DNA of 64,000 bases, from assembly GCA_963921195.1 (NCBI GenBank), contig OY992537.1, positions 70,610,040 to 70,674,039 of the forward strand. The letters are read 5' to 3'. Positions 11,167 to 21,924 of the stretch are shown one piece after another. A program made the translations under genes and the position numbers. How positions within the stretch are numbered: position 1 is the first letter of the stretch; each line of letters begins with the position of its first letter. This DNA comes from Pegoplata infirma. Lineage: Eukaryota; Arthropoda; Insecta; Diptera; Anthomyiidae. The notes beneath the pieces are model-generated. The model did not search any database. It saw only the letters and a list, made by a program, of their open reading frames with translations, and was not told the origin of the DNA.

Positions 11167-11988
11167 GGAAGTACACTTTTTGGTACTTTTTTATTTCCTG
11201 AGGTATAAATAAAACAAACTTTTTTGTTTTTTAAATCAATACATTGGTGGAGGGTATTTAAAGATTCGGCACAGCCGAATATAGCTTTCTTACTTGTTTT
11301 ATTTTTAAGCAGTTTTTCGTACGAAAACAAGATTTTTATTGCACACTTTTTACTTTTTAGTGCATATTTTTAGGTTTTTTGGTGCATATTTTGAATTTTT
11401 AGAGCATATTTTCGATTTTTTAGTGCATGAAAATCTCATCCCTAATTATCACATGCTGTTAAATTGTTTTTTAGCAAAGTAGTGTGAAATAAGGTTAAAC
11501 AATTTTAAAATCAGCTTCTGAGCTAAAAATTTTTAAGAAACGTATGCAGTGAAATTTAATGGTGGTTCTTTCTTAGAACATATTAACATATCTCCCATTT
11601 CTAGGGGTCGTTTGAGTACTTTTTTCAAATATCCCCATTGAACACCACTAAAAAGTGCGTTTAAAGGGTTAAAATGCTCTAAAATCATTTTCTGCATCAA
11701 ATCTCAATAGGGGTTGTCTAAGCCAAAAGTTCGTGCAAAAAGTGCAGAATGCTTAAAGAAATAAAATTGTAAAGTATCTTGCTGAAACAGAATTTTACAA
11801 ATAAGGATAAGTTTAAATTTTCCGTTTTTTAAACATTTTGCTTATATAACCCGAACTTTTGGCCTTTAGCAACCCCTGGTAAAATTCGATGCAGAATATG
11901 TTTGTGGAACATTTTAACGCATACATTAGTGGTGCTCTATGAGGATATTGGAAAAAAATACCAAAATGTCCCCTAAAACTGGGAGATA

Positions 11989-12240
11989 CACTCAAAAAAA
12001 TACGTTAGTAGATTTACTAATTTTTTTTTGCTAATGCTAGTTAGCTAACTTTTAGCAAATTTTTAGTTGAGATTAGCATGTTAGCAAAAAATTCTTGTAA
12101 ACTTCATTTAGCACATTAGCAATTTTAAACAAACGTTGAACTAATTTCTTTTGCTAAGATTTGAAATTGAGTTGACAACATTTTTACAAGATTTTTTGCT
12201 AATATTAGCAAAAATAAATGGTAAATTTTTTTTATTTTCA
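11989..12240 (+). mobile_element. Relic of a CACTCAAAAAAATACGTTAG element
   Basis: After TA, the sequence CACTCAAAAAAATACGTTAG matches the mirrored right end of the complete element at 33164-36202. It continues into a stretch rich in GCTAA/TTAGC words (at least ten in ~170 bp). No right terminus found. Confidence 0.5.
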
Positions 12241-12939
12241 GAAAACTTAAAATGGCTCTATCTCTGAAACTAAGCCAGATAGAGCAAAATGGAGGGCATT
12301 TTTGGTTCTTAGAATCTCCATACTTTCGCGGGTCTTCTTCACATGTGTGGACCCTAATGGGCCCTAACTTTGGATCCAAAAAAGTTAGCATTCCCGAAAA
12401 TTTTAAAATGCTCATATCTCGGTAAATATTGCCGACACAACAAAAAGTCCAAAAGCATTTTTGTAGCCCTCAATCCGTAGAACAAGACCGCAAAATAGTC
12501 AAAAGATCTCCGAGTAATATTTTTTAAGTTATCGATTTTTTTATTTCTCAAGACCCCAGTGGTCCCCTATAATCACGTATCTGAAAAACTAAGCAAGGTA
12601 GAGCGAAACGGACACAAATTTTGGATCAAAAACTATGACGATTTTTAAGAAACCCAACTAGGCCCATCGGGGTCTGGACCTATCGGGTCCGAACCCAATT
12701 GGGTCCTCAAATGTGTCAAAAAAAAAAAAAATTTTGTTAACTAATTATTGGCAAAACATTTTTGCTAACTTTAGCAAAGAAACTGTGGGTTCAAAATCAG
12801 CAAATTTTCTTGTAGGTTTACAAGCTTTTTTTGCTAACATTACAAAAACCCGCTATCAAATTATTTATCATCAAACGATATCAATTAACTTTTTATGGCT
12901 CTAAAGCTGATTTATAACATTTTTTCGATGTCTCAGTTT
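12241..12939. other. No supported feature
   Basis: Moderately GC-richer patch (12260-12710) with words such as GGGTCTGGACCTATCGGG. Overlapping minus-strand frames of 65-96 residues here show no domain. I see no terminal repeats; it might be the interior of a larger old element. Confidence 0.3.
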
Positions 12940-13265
12940 TTCTATAGAAAAAGTCTGAAAAAATCTGCGACTTTTTCTATAGAAAATATGCCTCGGAAGC
13001 TTAGTCTTTTTAATAGAAAAACTCAATCTGAATTTTTCTATGGAAAAAATGTCTTAGAATCTGATACTTTCTATTAAGAAAATGTCTCAGAATCTTAGAA
13101 GTTTTCTATAGAAAAAATGTCTAAGAACCTAATTTCAGATTTCTGAAAAAATCTGTGACTTTTTCTATAGAAAAAATGTCTCAGAAGCTGAGTCTTTTTC
13201 ATAGAAAAACTGAATCTGAATTTTTTTTATGGCAAAATGGTCACAGAATCTGAGACATTCTTCAC
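12940..13265 (+). repeat. Degenerate TTTTTCTATAGAAAAA / TCTCAGAATCTGAG array
   Basis: Roughly 50-60-bp units alternate a TTTTTCTATAGAAAAA palindrome and a CTCAGAATCTGAG-like palindrome. About five or six diverged units. The same words, in the opposite order, fill the hAT at 50314-51468. Confidence 0.75.
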
Positions 13266-13559
13266 AGCTAAATAACGTTAATTAATGTCTTCAGGGAAAT
13301 TGAATACCACTATAACATTTTCAACCATTTTGATACCGTCATCAACGTTGCCGTTGAGGAAACAAAGTTTTCAGTTTAAACGAAGGAAAAAGTCGTTGAA
13401 CTCCGCCCAACGGACCTTCACATACAATATGAAATCTAGCCGTTGTTAGCTTAGAAGTAGGTTCAATAAATTTGTTTTGACTTATTCCAAACGCCTTTTG
13501 TTTGGTCCCATTCAAGATACACATTGTTGTACGGTGTAATGTTAGTTTATATTTGGAAA

Positions 13560-13790
13560 TTAATCGAAAAGGGTTTTCACTTTGTTTGGAACTTTCCGAT
13601 TTTCAGGTCAAAAAAGGAACCCGAATGCATTACCCTACAGGTCCAATATTTTTTTGTGTTGATTTTTACCCTAAAACTCAACTATTTCGACCCCAACGAT
13701 TTTAAAATTCGGAAAAATAGAAATTTTTCCCCATTATGTTGTGGAGGATGTCAACACATTCGGCAATGCTGAAATATTCTTATATGTTTT
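13560..13790 (+). mobile_element. Degenerate repeat with DINE-like 3' end
   Basis: Blocks CCGATTTTCAGGTCAAAAAAGGAACCC and TTTCGACCCCAACGAT recur at 38040-38160. The copy finishes with GTGGAGGATGTCAACACATT, a decayed TTCGGC-AAT-GCTGAA stem-loop and TTATATGTTTTG, so it looks like the 3' half of an old DINE. The two overlapping plus-strand frames here are not coding. Confidence 0.5.
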
Positions 13791-14388
13791 GTTATGCTTT
13801 CAAAAAGGTTTTCAAAATTTGTTTGTTAAAATTTTTATTTTGGAAATTAAAAATCGCTGAAGTAATCTGTTTAATGTAATTAGTATAATTTAGTATGACT
13901 GCTTTCAACAATTTTATAATTCTAAAAAATTTATAAATTCACAAATTTTATTTTGTTTTTATTTTTAAATCAAAAAAAATCAACAATCACAAAAAATTTT
14001 TGTTTCTTTCTTAAGCATAAAAACTCACATACATCTTAAAAATTGCATTTTTTTTATAAAAAAAAAAAATAAATATTTCTTTCACAGGTTACAATCATCT
14101 TTCTATTGTATGTCACCTTAACATACAAAAAAAAACATACCCAACCATATATCGTCTCATTAAATTTGAAAATATGGCCAATGTTGTCATATAAATCTTG
14201 TATCCATCAACAAAAATACTGACCTATGGATGTGTTGTACAAGTAGTAAGTATTCTATGTGAGATGGGTGAGAGTGTGTGAGGAGACAACCAAGTAAGTA
14301 TGTATGTAGTTGTTAGATTTGTGTGTGAATGGGCTGCTTTAATGGGCAGTCAACATTTGGTTGTTTTGACAATATGACTTGTGTCCAG
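13791..14388. other. No supported feature
   Basis: Poly-T/poly-A rich, then a stretch (14160-14385) of ordinary base mix containing GT-rich GAGTGTGTGAG. No gene evidence. Confidence 0.35.
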
Positions 14389-14522
14389 TAGGTTGGCACG
14401 AATAAAAACTTTTTTCGAGTTTCGTCGTTACAGTTATATCCCAAAAAAATTTTTTTCCCATACAAACCAAATATTTTTTTTCGATTTTTTATTTATTATT
14501 TAATTATTATTATTTTAATTGA

Positions 14523-16374
14523 TTACATTACACTGTGCAACACAATATTGCATCTTGAAAGGGACAAAAAAAATATACGCATACAAATAGTAGACCAAAC
14601 CCCCTGAAGGCTTTTGGGAACTTAGCTCGAGTTCTTCTTTATGTCCTACACTTTGCAACACGATTTTGTATCTTGCATGGAACCAAAAAATAAATAAAAG
14701 TATACCAATAGTAGAACAAAACCCCTGAAGGGTTTTGAAAACTTAGTTCAAGTTATTTTATTATGGCCCACTGAAGTTTTCAAATTTTTTTTGAAAGGCG
14801 TTTTCAATAAGTAAAAAAAAATATTAAAACTACTTCTGAGGAAAATAATGCTAAAAGATGTTTTCAGTGAAATTTAATGGCGGATATTTTCTTAGGACAT
14901 ATTAAACATCTATCTCCCAGTTTTAACTGTTAAAAAAACTTTCTGCATTAAATTTCACCAGGGGTTGTCACAGACCTAAAGTTCGTACGAAAGGTGCAAA
15001 AGGCTAAGAAGAGCAAAATTGAAAATTATCACATACTGTTAAATTGTTTTTCTTCAAAATCGTGTGAATTATGTCGAACAAATGTTATAAAACAGTTCCT
15101 GAGCTAAATAATTCTAAAGGATAACTTTAGTGATTTTTGATGGTGGTTCTTTTTCTGGAATATATTAACCCTTTATCTTCCATTTGTAGGGGCCATTTTG
15201 GTTCTTTTTTTTTCAAAACACAACTAAGGCATGCGTTTAAGGGTTAAAATCTTCAGTAGAGGTTGTGAAAGGTCAAAAGTCCGTACGAAATGTGCATAAA
15301 GCTCAAAAACTAAAATTTTAAATTATAAAGGTGAAACATACAGCCTTACCACAGAAAAATAATATAAATTTAAAATCGGCTTTTAATTTTATTTCCATAC
15401 AATTTTTTTTTTAAATCGACTTTCAAAAAATGTATAGAAAATTTTAAATTTAAAATAAAACTTTTTTTAAAATAGACTTTTTATTTTTCTTTGGTACGGG
15501 CCATAATTTAAAAATTTATGATAATAAAACATTTTTCTTTTTTAAACATTTTGACAAACTCAAGTGAAATTTGATGCAGAAAATTTTTGTAAAACATTTG
15601 AACCCTTTAAACTCACATTTATTGGTGTTCAATGAGGATTAGGACGGCACGAATTATGACTTTTTCCCAATTTCGTCGAGCGCAAATTATGGACCCTATC
15701 GATTTTTTGAATTCTTTGCTGTTTTCTAACACACTTTAGTACACGATAAAGATGTCACTCATAGAAATAATATTTTTTTGTGGATATATATTATTAAAAG
15801 CAACATCTCAGCTAAAATTCTTTCAAGTCAAATTTTCGAATGTCAATTTAGAAGCTGAAGGGTTTATTCAATTAAAATGGAATTTATAGTCGTTTATAAG
15901 ATAATCACGTAAATTAATATTTAAAAAATTAAAAAAACTAAGAAAACATTTTTTGGTTTGTATGGGAAAAATTAGTGTTGGGTAAAAATGTTGAACCCCC
16001 CCATGGCACGAGTTAGTTTTGTCCGATTTGGTTAAAAAAATTTAATCGTAGAGTTTTTAGACCTTAACGAGCCATAATTGCCCGGCCATCGACGAAATTT
16101 GAAAAAAGTTATTATTCGTGCCACCCAATTGAGCATATTCGAAAAATTGCCGAAAATTACCCCTTAAATTAGGAGATAGAGGGTTAATATGTTCTAAGAA
16201 AATAACCATCATTAAATTTTACTTTTAACGTATTTTAACATTATTTACCTTAGAATTAGATTTAATACTATTTTTGGACTCATTTCAAATGCCTTTGAAA
16301 AAAAATAAAAGCTTCAGTGGGCCATAAAAAAAATAACTCGAGCTAAGTTTTTAATACTCTTCGGGGGTTTTGTA
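14523..16374 (+). mobile_element. Family D repeat, copy 2 (split by a small hAT)
   Basis: Opens CATTACACTGTGCAACAC and has the same blocks as copy 1, including two partial internal repeats of the CCCCTGAAGG...TATGGCCCACTG segment. The right half (from ~16140) is the reverse complement of the left (AACTCGAGCTAAG mirrors CTTAGCTCGAGTT), so the element is a foldback. It is interrupted at 15640-16128. It supplies the empty ATTATCAC site for the hAT in copy 1. Confidence 0.7.
15640..16128. mobile_element. 489-bp hAT-like MITE
   Basis: Ends TAGGACGGCACGAATTATGAC and, mirrored, GTTATTATTCGTGCCACCCAA. Flanked by ATGAGGAT (15632-15639) and TTGAGCAT (16129-16136), an 8-bp duplication with two differences. 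Family D copy 1 shows the uninterrupted ATGAGGATATTGGAAAAA near 11939, confirming the insertion. Non-coding. Confidence 0.8.
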
Positions 16375-16480
16375 TTTTTTTGTGGATATGTATCATTTAA
16401 AGCAATATTTCTGCTAAAATGCTTAAAGTAAAGACTAAATTTTTTTTTTTTTAATTTTTAGAGTAGGGCCCTACATTTTT

Positions 16481-17503
16481 ATACCCTACACTTTGGCACC
16501 GGGTATACTGAGTTTGTGCTGATGTTTGTAAATACCCGAAATATTGGTCCTAGACCCACTATTAAGTATACCGATCTACTAAGAATCACTTTTTCTGTAA
16601 ATTTGGCGATGTCCGTCCTTCCGTCCGTCCTTCCGTCCGTCCTTCCGTCCGTCCTTCCGTCCGTCCTTCCGTCCGTCCTTCCGTCCGTCCTTCCGTCCGT
16701 CCTTCCGTCCTTCCGTCCGTCCTTCCGTCCGTCCTTCCGTCCGTCCTTCCGTCCGTCCGTCCTTCCGTCCGTCCTTCCGTCCGTCCTTCCGTCCTTCCTT
16801 TCGTCCTCCCGTCCGTCCGTCCGTCCGTCTGTACGTTCGTCCGTCTGTACGTTCGTCTGTCTGCCAGTCCATGTAAACTGTTTAAACACGATACAGGTCG
16901 CAATTTTTAATTAATTGACTTGAAATTTGAAACTTAAGCCTCTCTTGGCCCAAGGACGAAAACAATTGAAATTGGAAAAAATCGGTCCATATTTAGACGT
17001 AGCCCCCATTCAAACGCTCTCTTTTGTTTTGGCTCAAATGATAGGTATATATGGAAATTTGCCAGATAAACGTGTTTTGTCTTCAAAAATCACCATTCCG
17101 AATTTTAAAGGAATTGGACCAGTTCTTCTTGTAGCCCCCATACAAACCACCTTCCCGATTTTCACATAAATGTCTCAAATTTCATGAAAATAGAAAATAT
17201 TTAATTAAAATTTTGCTTGTGCATGTTAAACGCGTACTTTAATAACCTTATAAAATCTGATTATCATCGACCAATTTTTGGACTGTGAAAATTTCGTCCG
17301 ATATTCATTTAAAGCGGTTTATTGACAACAAATAGAATCCTATTTCACTCAAATTTTATTTGTGAGTGTTTTATACATTTATTAAAGATTTCACAAAATA
17401 TAGATCTAATCGGTCCATGTTTGAAGTTAGGACCCATTTTCCAGGAAACTCTGGTGTAGAGTATTATATAGTCGGCCTTTGCCGACTATGATTTTCTTAC
17501 TTG
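16481..17503 (+). mobile_element. DINE-B element, complete
   Basis: Second DINE family: starts ATACCCTACACTTTGGCACC and contains CCCGAAATATTGGTCCTAGA, GGCGATGTCCGTCC, CACGATACAGGTCGCAATTT and TTGGCCCAAGGACGAAA. The 3' end is AGAGTATTATAT, the stem-loop AGTCGGCC-TT-TGCCGACT at 17469-17488, then TTACTTG and a T run. A TCCG/TCCT tract (16607-16860) forms the central microsatellite; the long overlapping frames there on both strands are microsatellite artefacts. Confidence 0.87.
16607..16860 (+). repeat. GTCCTTCC / GTCC microsatellite
   Basis: About 250 bp made of the octamer GTCCTTCC and the tetramer GTCC (later GTCT), all within the DINE-B. It generates open frames in several phases because no phase of the repeat contains a stop. 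Confidence 0.97.
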
Positions 17504-17723
17504 TTTTTTTTTTTATAAAAAAATTTTAAAATCGAAAAAAAAATTTTGGTTTTTATGGGAACATGTTTTTGCAGCAAAACTTTAACCCTCCAACGGCACG
17601 GGTTAATTTTGTCCGATTTGGCTAAAAATTTATAAATAGAGTTTTTACAGCCAAACGTACCATAATTTGCCCGGCGTTCGATGAAATTTGAAAAAAGTAA
17701 TTTTTCGTGCCACCCTATTATTT

Positions 17724-18794
17724 ACAGTGTACTGTGGAAAGATTGCGAACAGTGGTATGAATATCACAGCACAATACTTGCTTGCAACAAATGATCAGGT
17801 AAAGTTGTTTGTTAACATGATGTTGTTGTTTGAACAATAACACTTTGTAACATCCCTCATTGAACAAACACACACGATAATCAACAGAAACGCATCTTTT
17901 TGTTGCAAAGACTTAACTCAAAAAAAAAAAAAAAAAAATAAACTTAAAGTCTTGTTGCAAACTTAAACACGCTTAAACTGGCAACACTATTGTCATTTTA
18001 AGAGAGGCAATTATTTTTGATTTTTTTCATGTGGCATATACCAAAATAAATATAAAATACAAAAACGTAGGAAAAAACATCATTTGTTCACTTGTTTTTT
18101 CTTCTTTTGTGGCAGAAGAAGACTTTAATAAGCTATTATTTATGAAGATTTTACGCACGCTACAAGTGTTTTTTTCTGCAGTTGTTTCTGTTCAATTCTC
18201 ATGTCAACGTATGTATTGAACGAAACGTTAAAGTTAAGGCCCTTTATGTCATCATTGTTTGTTTAAAAAAAAAAAAAGAAACTTTTTCTGTGATTTTTTT
18301 TTTGTGCAGTTTGTTAAAAAAAAAAAATATTGAACAGAAAATATTTACAATAGGTGTTGTCTTGTCCTTTTTTTAACAAATCAATTGTATTTAGTAACAC
18401 CCCATGATTTGTACATTTTGCTCCCACATATTCACCAAAAACAGTAATAAACAACAAACTTCAATTTTCAACAAAACCCAAAAAAAAGGAAAAACCAACG
18501 AGGGCTAATTGACAAGTGTTTTCGACTTCGAAGAAGAGAAAAGAATGGCGAATGAACATACCTCGTTGGAACATCAATAACTTTCATTTATTTGTAAACC
18601 CTTCATGTTTTTTTTTGCAAAAACTGACAGACGGCCAGACTGTCATAATTGGATGTCATAAGTGGAGGGTATAAAAAAGCTATATCATGAAAACTAGAGT
18701 TGATAGAGACAAACTGATTACAAATTTGAATTCAGAGCAAATTAACTAAAATCAGTTGATAAATTCATAGCAGCAAATTGAGTGTTGGCATGTG
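17724..18794. other. No supported feature
   Basis: Apparently lower-copy DNA. Includes an A run at ~17920-17940 and a TGGAGGGTATAAAAAAG at ~18665 that resembles the 3' part of DINE-A, with no stem-loop after it. No splice-site or codon pattern strong enough to call an exon. Confidence 0.35.
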
Positions 18795-18965
18795 TAATTT
18801 CATCAATATTTTTGTTCTATCAATATTTTTTTTCATCAATATTTTTTTGTTATAAAATTTTTTTCATCAATATTTTTTTTCATTATTTTTTTTTAATCAA
18901 ATATTTCTTTTATCAATAATCTTTTTTCATTAAAATCTTTTTTTCATCAAAAACTTTTTTTATCC
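18795..18965 (+). repeat. TTTTTTTCATCAATA minisatellite (degenerate)
   Basis: Irregular repeats of a T run followed by CATCAATA, units 14-30 bp. It is the complement of the GATGAAAAAAAAATT arrays found at 42.5, 43.6, 46.95 and 63.5 kb. Confidence 0.8.
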
Positions 18966-18998
18966 ACAAACACGGACTATTTGTCGATAAAAAAGATG

Positions 18999-19380
18999 CA
19001 CATAACCTCAATTTCTCAGCCAGATGGAAGGTAACTTATGTTTTTTTTTTCTCTTAAAAGATAGCCCTACCTCTTACCTTTCAAAAATGCCCAAAACGAA
19101 GCCCAGAGATCTTACTGTTCCAAATGACCTTTGAATGCCCAAAAATTCAATAAAATAAACTCTTAAATGAATTAATTTACAAAAACAAATTATGTGTGCT
19201 GTTATTTCGTCTACAAAAACAAAAAAATAAAAATTTGTATTTCAGTCAAATGGTCATAACTTTGGAACAGTAATACCTCTGGGCTTCATTTAGGGCATTT
19301 TGGAAAGGTAAGGACTATCATTTAAGAGAAAAAGAAACATAAGTTACCTGCCATCTGGCTGAGGAAATTGAGGTTATGTG
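18999..19380. repeat. 382-bp inverted repeat (foldback)
   Basis: Left arm CACATAACCTCAATTTC...GCCAGATGGAAGGTAAC is mirrored by GTTACCTGCCATCTGGC...GAAATTGAGGTTATGTG on the right. Arms ~150 bp, modest divergence, AT-rich loop. No clear target duplication; TGCACATAAC and TATGTGTAC flank. Confidence 0.8.
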
Positions 19381-19685
19381 TACGTTCCTATCTTTTTTTT
19401 CTAACTTTTTTTTTGAAAGCTCTGTATCTCGGCGATTTCTATTTTTTTGTTATTTATTCTAAAAGGCTTCAGAAAGGCCTTTCCACAAAGCAAAACAACA
19501 AAAAAATCCGACCACTGGCTCAGAAGTTGGCAATTTTACACCCCGTTCACCAATCTGAAAATTTTCAAACCGCTGCCATTTCGCACACTTGCATTTTCGG
19601 GGATTGTCGTAGTGGAATTATTTCAAGGAATACGCTGGTGAAATTCGACGGGTCGTGGCTGAATATCCTGTATATGGTTAAACTA
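19381..19685. other. Unassigned sequence
   Basis: About 300 bp of mixed composition with an open frame on the plus strand that runs from the foldback into an A-rich repeat. No domain recognised and the frame crosses unrelated repeats, so it is not called as a gene. Confidence 0.35.
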
Positions 19686-20065
19686 CACTCAAAAAAAAAA
19701 AAAAAAACTTGTAAAATTACAAGAAAAGTTTGTATCTTTTTTTTTGCTACCTCCTATTTGACAAGTATTCCTTGTTATTTTCTAATTACAAAAGCTTTTT
19801 TTTACCAATCATTTTGTAATTATACAAAGCTTTTTACCAATTAAATTGTGAATTTACAATTTTTTGGATGTGATAAAACTTACAAGGAGGTTTCGTAACT
19901 TACTTGATTTTTTGCTACCTCCTATTCTAGTAAAAATTACGAGTTTTTTTTTTTGTTATTTTACAAGATTTTTACCAATAAAATTGTAAGTTTAGACCTT
20001 TTTTGGCAAAATAAAACTTACAAGACATTCTCGTAAATTTACTAGATTTTTTTTGTAAAAGTTGA
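19686..20065 (+). mobile_element. TA-flanked CACTCAAAAAAA element (E1)
   Basis: After TA comes CACTCAAAAAAA and then TTGTAAAATTACAAG. The interior repeats the block TTTTTTGCTACCTCCTATT twice (~19745, ~19907) with TTACAAG/GTAAATTTAC words. A mirror-oriented copy is at 30681-31159. TA flank and CACT-type end suggest a Tc1/mariner-like MITE; right end not defined. Confidence 0.6.
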
Positions 20066-20124
20066 TGACGATAAATATACCAAATGCTTCATTTATTTAA
20101 CAAAAATACAAAAAAAAGTTGTTT

Positions 20125-20192
20125 TTTTTATTTTTAGTACCAAAAGGTACATAAAAATAAAATGTATTTATTCGGCCTTTATATATGTATAT
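20125..20192 (+). repeat. R1 direct repeat, copy a
   Basis: Contains TAGTACCAAAAGGTACATAA and TTTATTCGGCCTTTATATAT. The second copy is at 21648-21720. Copy a is opened by the foldback at 20193-21392 and resumes at 21393 with ATATATTCGATTAGAG; copy b is uninterrupted at that point. Confidence 0.85.
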
Positions 20193-21392
20193 TAGAGTTA
20201 ATTTTGAAAATTTGATCTGCGGATATCATCATTTTTTTAAAGGATTTAGGGGAGCTAAAAACAATGCCGGTATTTTTTTGGAAAAATTTTCACTCCTTGG
20301 GGTGGTTCATTTGAAATCGCGGATTTTGAGCTGATTTTTCTGCAGAGAAAAAATGGCTGAATATATTGCAAATCTGATTTCATCAGTCGATTCTACAGCA
20401 AAAAATAATACAATGGCCTTTTTTCAAACTCTTAAAAAAAGTTCCAAAGACCCACCACAGAGGGCGGAAATATAAGGTTTTCCCATTTTCATTTTAAATA
20501 AATTTTTTAAATATGCACAATTAAAGGGCATTTTTAGCTTAACAAAATGGTACCAAAGTTTCCGTTCTATCACAACCCGTTAAAAAGTTATAAGCTCTCA
20601 AAAATGGGCAAAAACACGTTTTTTGAGAACTTTGACCTCAATTTTCTCGAAAACATGACGTGATAGAAAAATTTGAAAACTAGATTCAGAATCGGCATCG
20701 AAATTGTAATCGAAAACAAGTTTTATGATCCCAGAATATCATTCAAAAACATCACAAAAAAATGCTCTCAATAATGCACAAAAATGCGTTTTTTGTGAAC
20801 TTTGAGCTCAATTATTTCAAAAACCTGACGTTAGGGAACATTTTGGAAACCAGATTTGGAATCAGTATTGAAAAGAAAATCGAAAATGATTGTCCAGACC
20901 GCTGACCAATCCAAAAAATTTTCAAATTTCGGTCAGTGTTTTATCATTTTACCATAGAAAAAAAACTTTGAAGCCATATAACTTTTTAATGGGTTGTGAT
21001 AGAAAGGTGCTTTTGGTACCAATTTTCTTAGCAAAAACTGCCTCTTCATCGTGCTTTTTTAAAAAAATAATTTAAATTTTTTAAAAAAAAAATCGATTTT
21101 TCCGCCCCCTGCTGTGGGTTATTGGAACTTTTTTTAGAGTTCAAAAAACTGCTATTGTATTAGTTTTTGCTGTAGAATCGACTGGTGAAATCCAATTTGC
21201 AATATATTCAGCCGTTTTTTCTCTGCAGAAAAATAAGCTCAAAATCCGCGGTTTCAAATGCTTTGAACCACCCCAAGGAGTGAAAATTTTTTCAAAAAAA
21301 TACCGGCATTCTTTTTAGCTCCCCTAAATCCTTTAAAAAAATGATGATATCCAATAAACAGATAAAGTGACATAGTCACCAAACGAACTCTA
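20193..21392. mobile_element. 1.2-kb hAT-type foldback
   Basis: Ends TAGAGTTAATTTTG and, mirrored, CGAACTCTA, with 8-bp duplication ATGTATAT at 20185-20192 and 21393-21400. The R1 copy at ~21710 carries the empty site. Arms of roughly 550-590 bp are mirror images: GGATTTAGGGGAGCTAAAAA, TTTTTCTGCAGAGAAAAAATGG and CCACCACAGAGGGCGG on the left all reappear inverted on the right. It also shares the GACGTGATAGAAAAATTTGA block with the foldback at 57.4-57.9 kb. Non-coding. Confidence 0.9.
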
Positions 21393-21441
21393 ATGTATAT
21401 ATATTCGATTAGAGTTTTATTCTACTTCGAGGCCCAAAAAT

Positions 21442-21893
21442 ATTTCACAAGTTATACGAGAAATACTATTATGAAGGTCCGAAATTTGTTTTCCAACAAA
21501 AATAACTCTTTTAAAGCAAAAATTGTATATACTAAATCACCATCGGTAATTATTAATATATGTGTTGCTGTTATTTTACAATAACAACAGTTCCTAACCA
21601 AACAATAGTGTTGGTAGGATAAGTCGTACTAAACTTTGTGTTAAATGTTGTTTTTTTATTTTTAGTACCAAAAGGTACATAAAAATAAAATGTATTTATT
21701 CGGCCTTTATATATGTATATATATTTGATTAGAGTTTTATTCTAGTTCGAGGCCCAAAAATATTTCTTTTTATGATATTGTCATGATATTGTCATAATAG
21801 TATAATGATATGATATTGTCATAATAGTATAATAATAAAAAAACAGATTTCGGACCTTCATAATAGAATTTCTCGTATAACTTGTGAAATATA
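21442..21893. repeat. Inverted pair around R1 copy b
   Basis: ACAAGTTATACGAGAAATAC...GAAGGTCCGAAATTTG at 21447-21490 is mirrored at 21843-21892. Between lie R1 copy b and a short tandem of GATATTGTCATAATAGTATAAT (21772-21836). Confidence 0.7.
21648..21720 (+). repeat. R1 direct repeat, copy b (empty site)
   Basis: Matches copy a with hardly any differences and continues unbroken through ATGTATATATATTTGATTAG, so it shows the site before insertion of the 1.2-kb foldback. Confidence 0.85.
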
Positions 21894-21924
21894 TCAAATA
21901 TTATGTCTGGTGCCGATTTTGCCC

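Larger units (their letters stand above)
8871..11297 (+). mobile_element. DINE-1-like (family A), expanded by tandem repeats
   Basis: Starts ATACCCTCCACTCTGGTGAT; GTCATTCCGTATGTAACACA follows, then a GTCT/GTCC tetranucleotide tract at 9008-9050. The 3' end is textbook: TGGAGGGTATTTAAAG, the stem-loop ATTCGGC-ACA-GCCGAAT at 11264-11280, and TTACTTG before a T run. The element is far longer than its relatives (~0.6 kb) because of a 145-bp tandem block and a 16-bp satellite in its 3' half. Non-coding; DINE-1 elements are known as non-autonomous Helentron relatives. Confidence 0.88.
7876..11444. mobile_element. 3.57-kb hAT element carrying a DINE and satellite
   Basis: Termini TAGGGATGAGATTTCCATGC...GCATGAAAATCTCATCCCTA with the 8-bp duplication ATTATCAC at 7868-7875 and 11445-11452. 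Family D copy 2 has the uninterrupted AAATTATCACATACTG near 15024, giving an empty-site control. Both ends carry repeated GCATATTTT/GCATATTTTT motifs (five or more within about 200 bp on the left, four within ~100 bp on the right), the layout expected of subterminal transposase sites. No transposase frame remains; most of the length is an inserted DINE-A. Confidence 0.92.
7183..11988 (+). mobile_element. Family D repeat, copy 1 (split by a hAT)
   Basis: Begins ATTACACTGTGTTTTGGATG and proceeds through GGGACAAAAAAATTAAAG, TTTATGGCCCACTGTAG and AGGGGTCATTTGGGTCC. The same order occurs in copy 2 at 14523-16374. It is cut at 7875/11445 by the 3.57-kb hAT and resumes with ATGCTGTTAAATTG. From about 11570 to 11988 the sequence folds back on itself (AGGGGTCGTTTGAGTAC mirrored near 11965). 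Its right end is truncated where a TA-flanked element begins at 11989. Superfamily unknown, no coding capacity. Confidence 0.7.
14389..17723. mobile_element. hAT-like element (TAGG-TGGCACGAA ends), heavily nested
   Basis: Left end TAGGTTGGCACGAATAAAAA at 14389; right end TTTTTCGTGCCACCCTA at 17723 is its mirror. A smaller relative with the same ends is at 15640-16128, and the two share internal blocks (GTCCGATTTGG, GCCCGGC-TCGA, TTTTTTTGTGGATAT). The element's own sequence is 14389-14522, about 16375-16480 and 17504-17723; the rest is inserted family D and a DINE-B. No target duplication could be read, so the pairing of ends is probable, not proven. Confidence 0.55.

Noticed and set aside
8871..11297. 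DINE as a canonical Helitron
   Set aside because: The end is ACTTG, not CTRR, and insertion is into T runs; together with inverted subterminal ATACCCTCCA/TGGAGGGTAT this fits the Helentron-associated DINE type instead.
16479..16914. Long Arg/Gly/Asp or Pro/Ser/Val repeat proteins
   Set aside because: They are translations of the GTCC/TCCT microsatellite of a DINE-B, open in several frames on both strands.
19368..19844. 158-residue plus-strand frame as a gene
   Set aside because: It starts in a foldback, crosses unrelated DNA and ends in the A-rich E1 element. No domain, and an overlapping frame is equally long.
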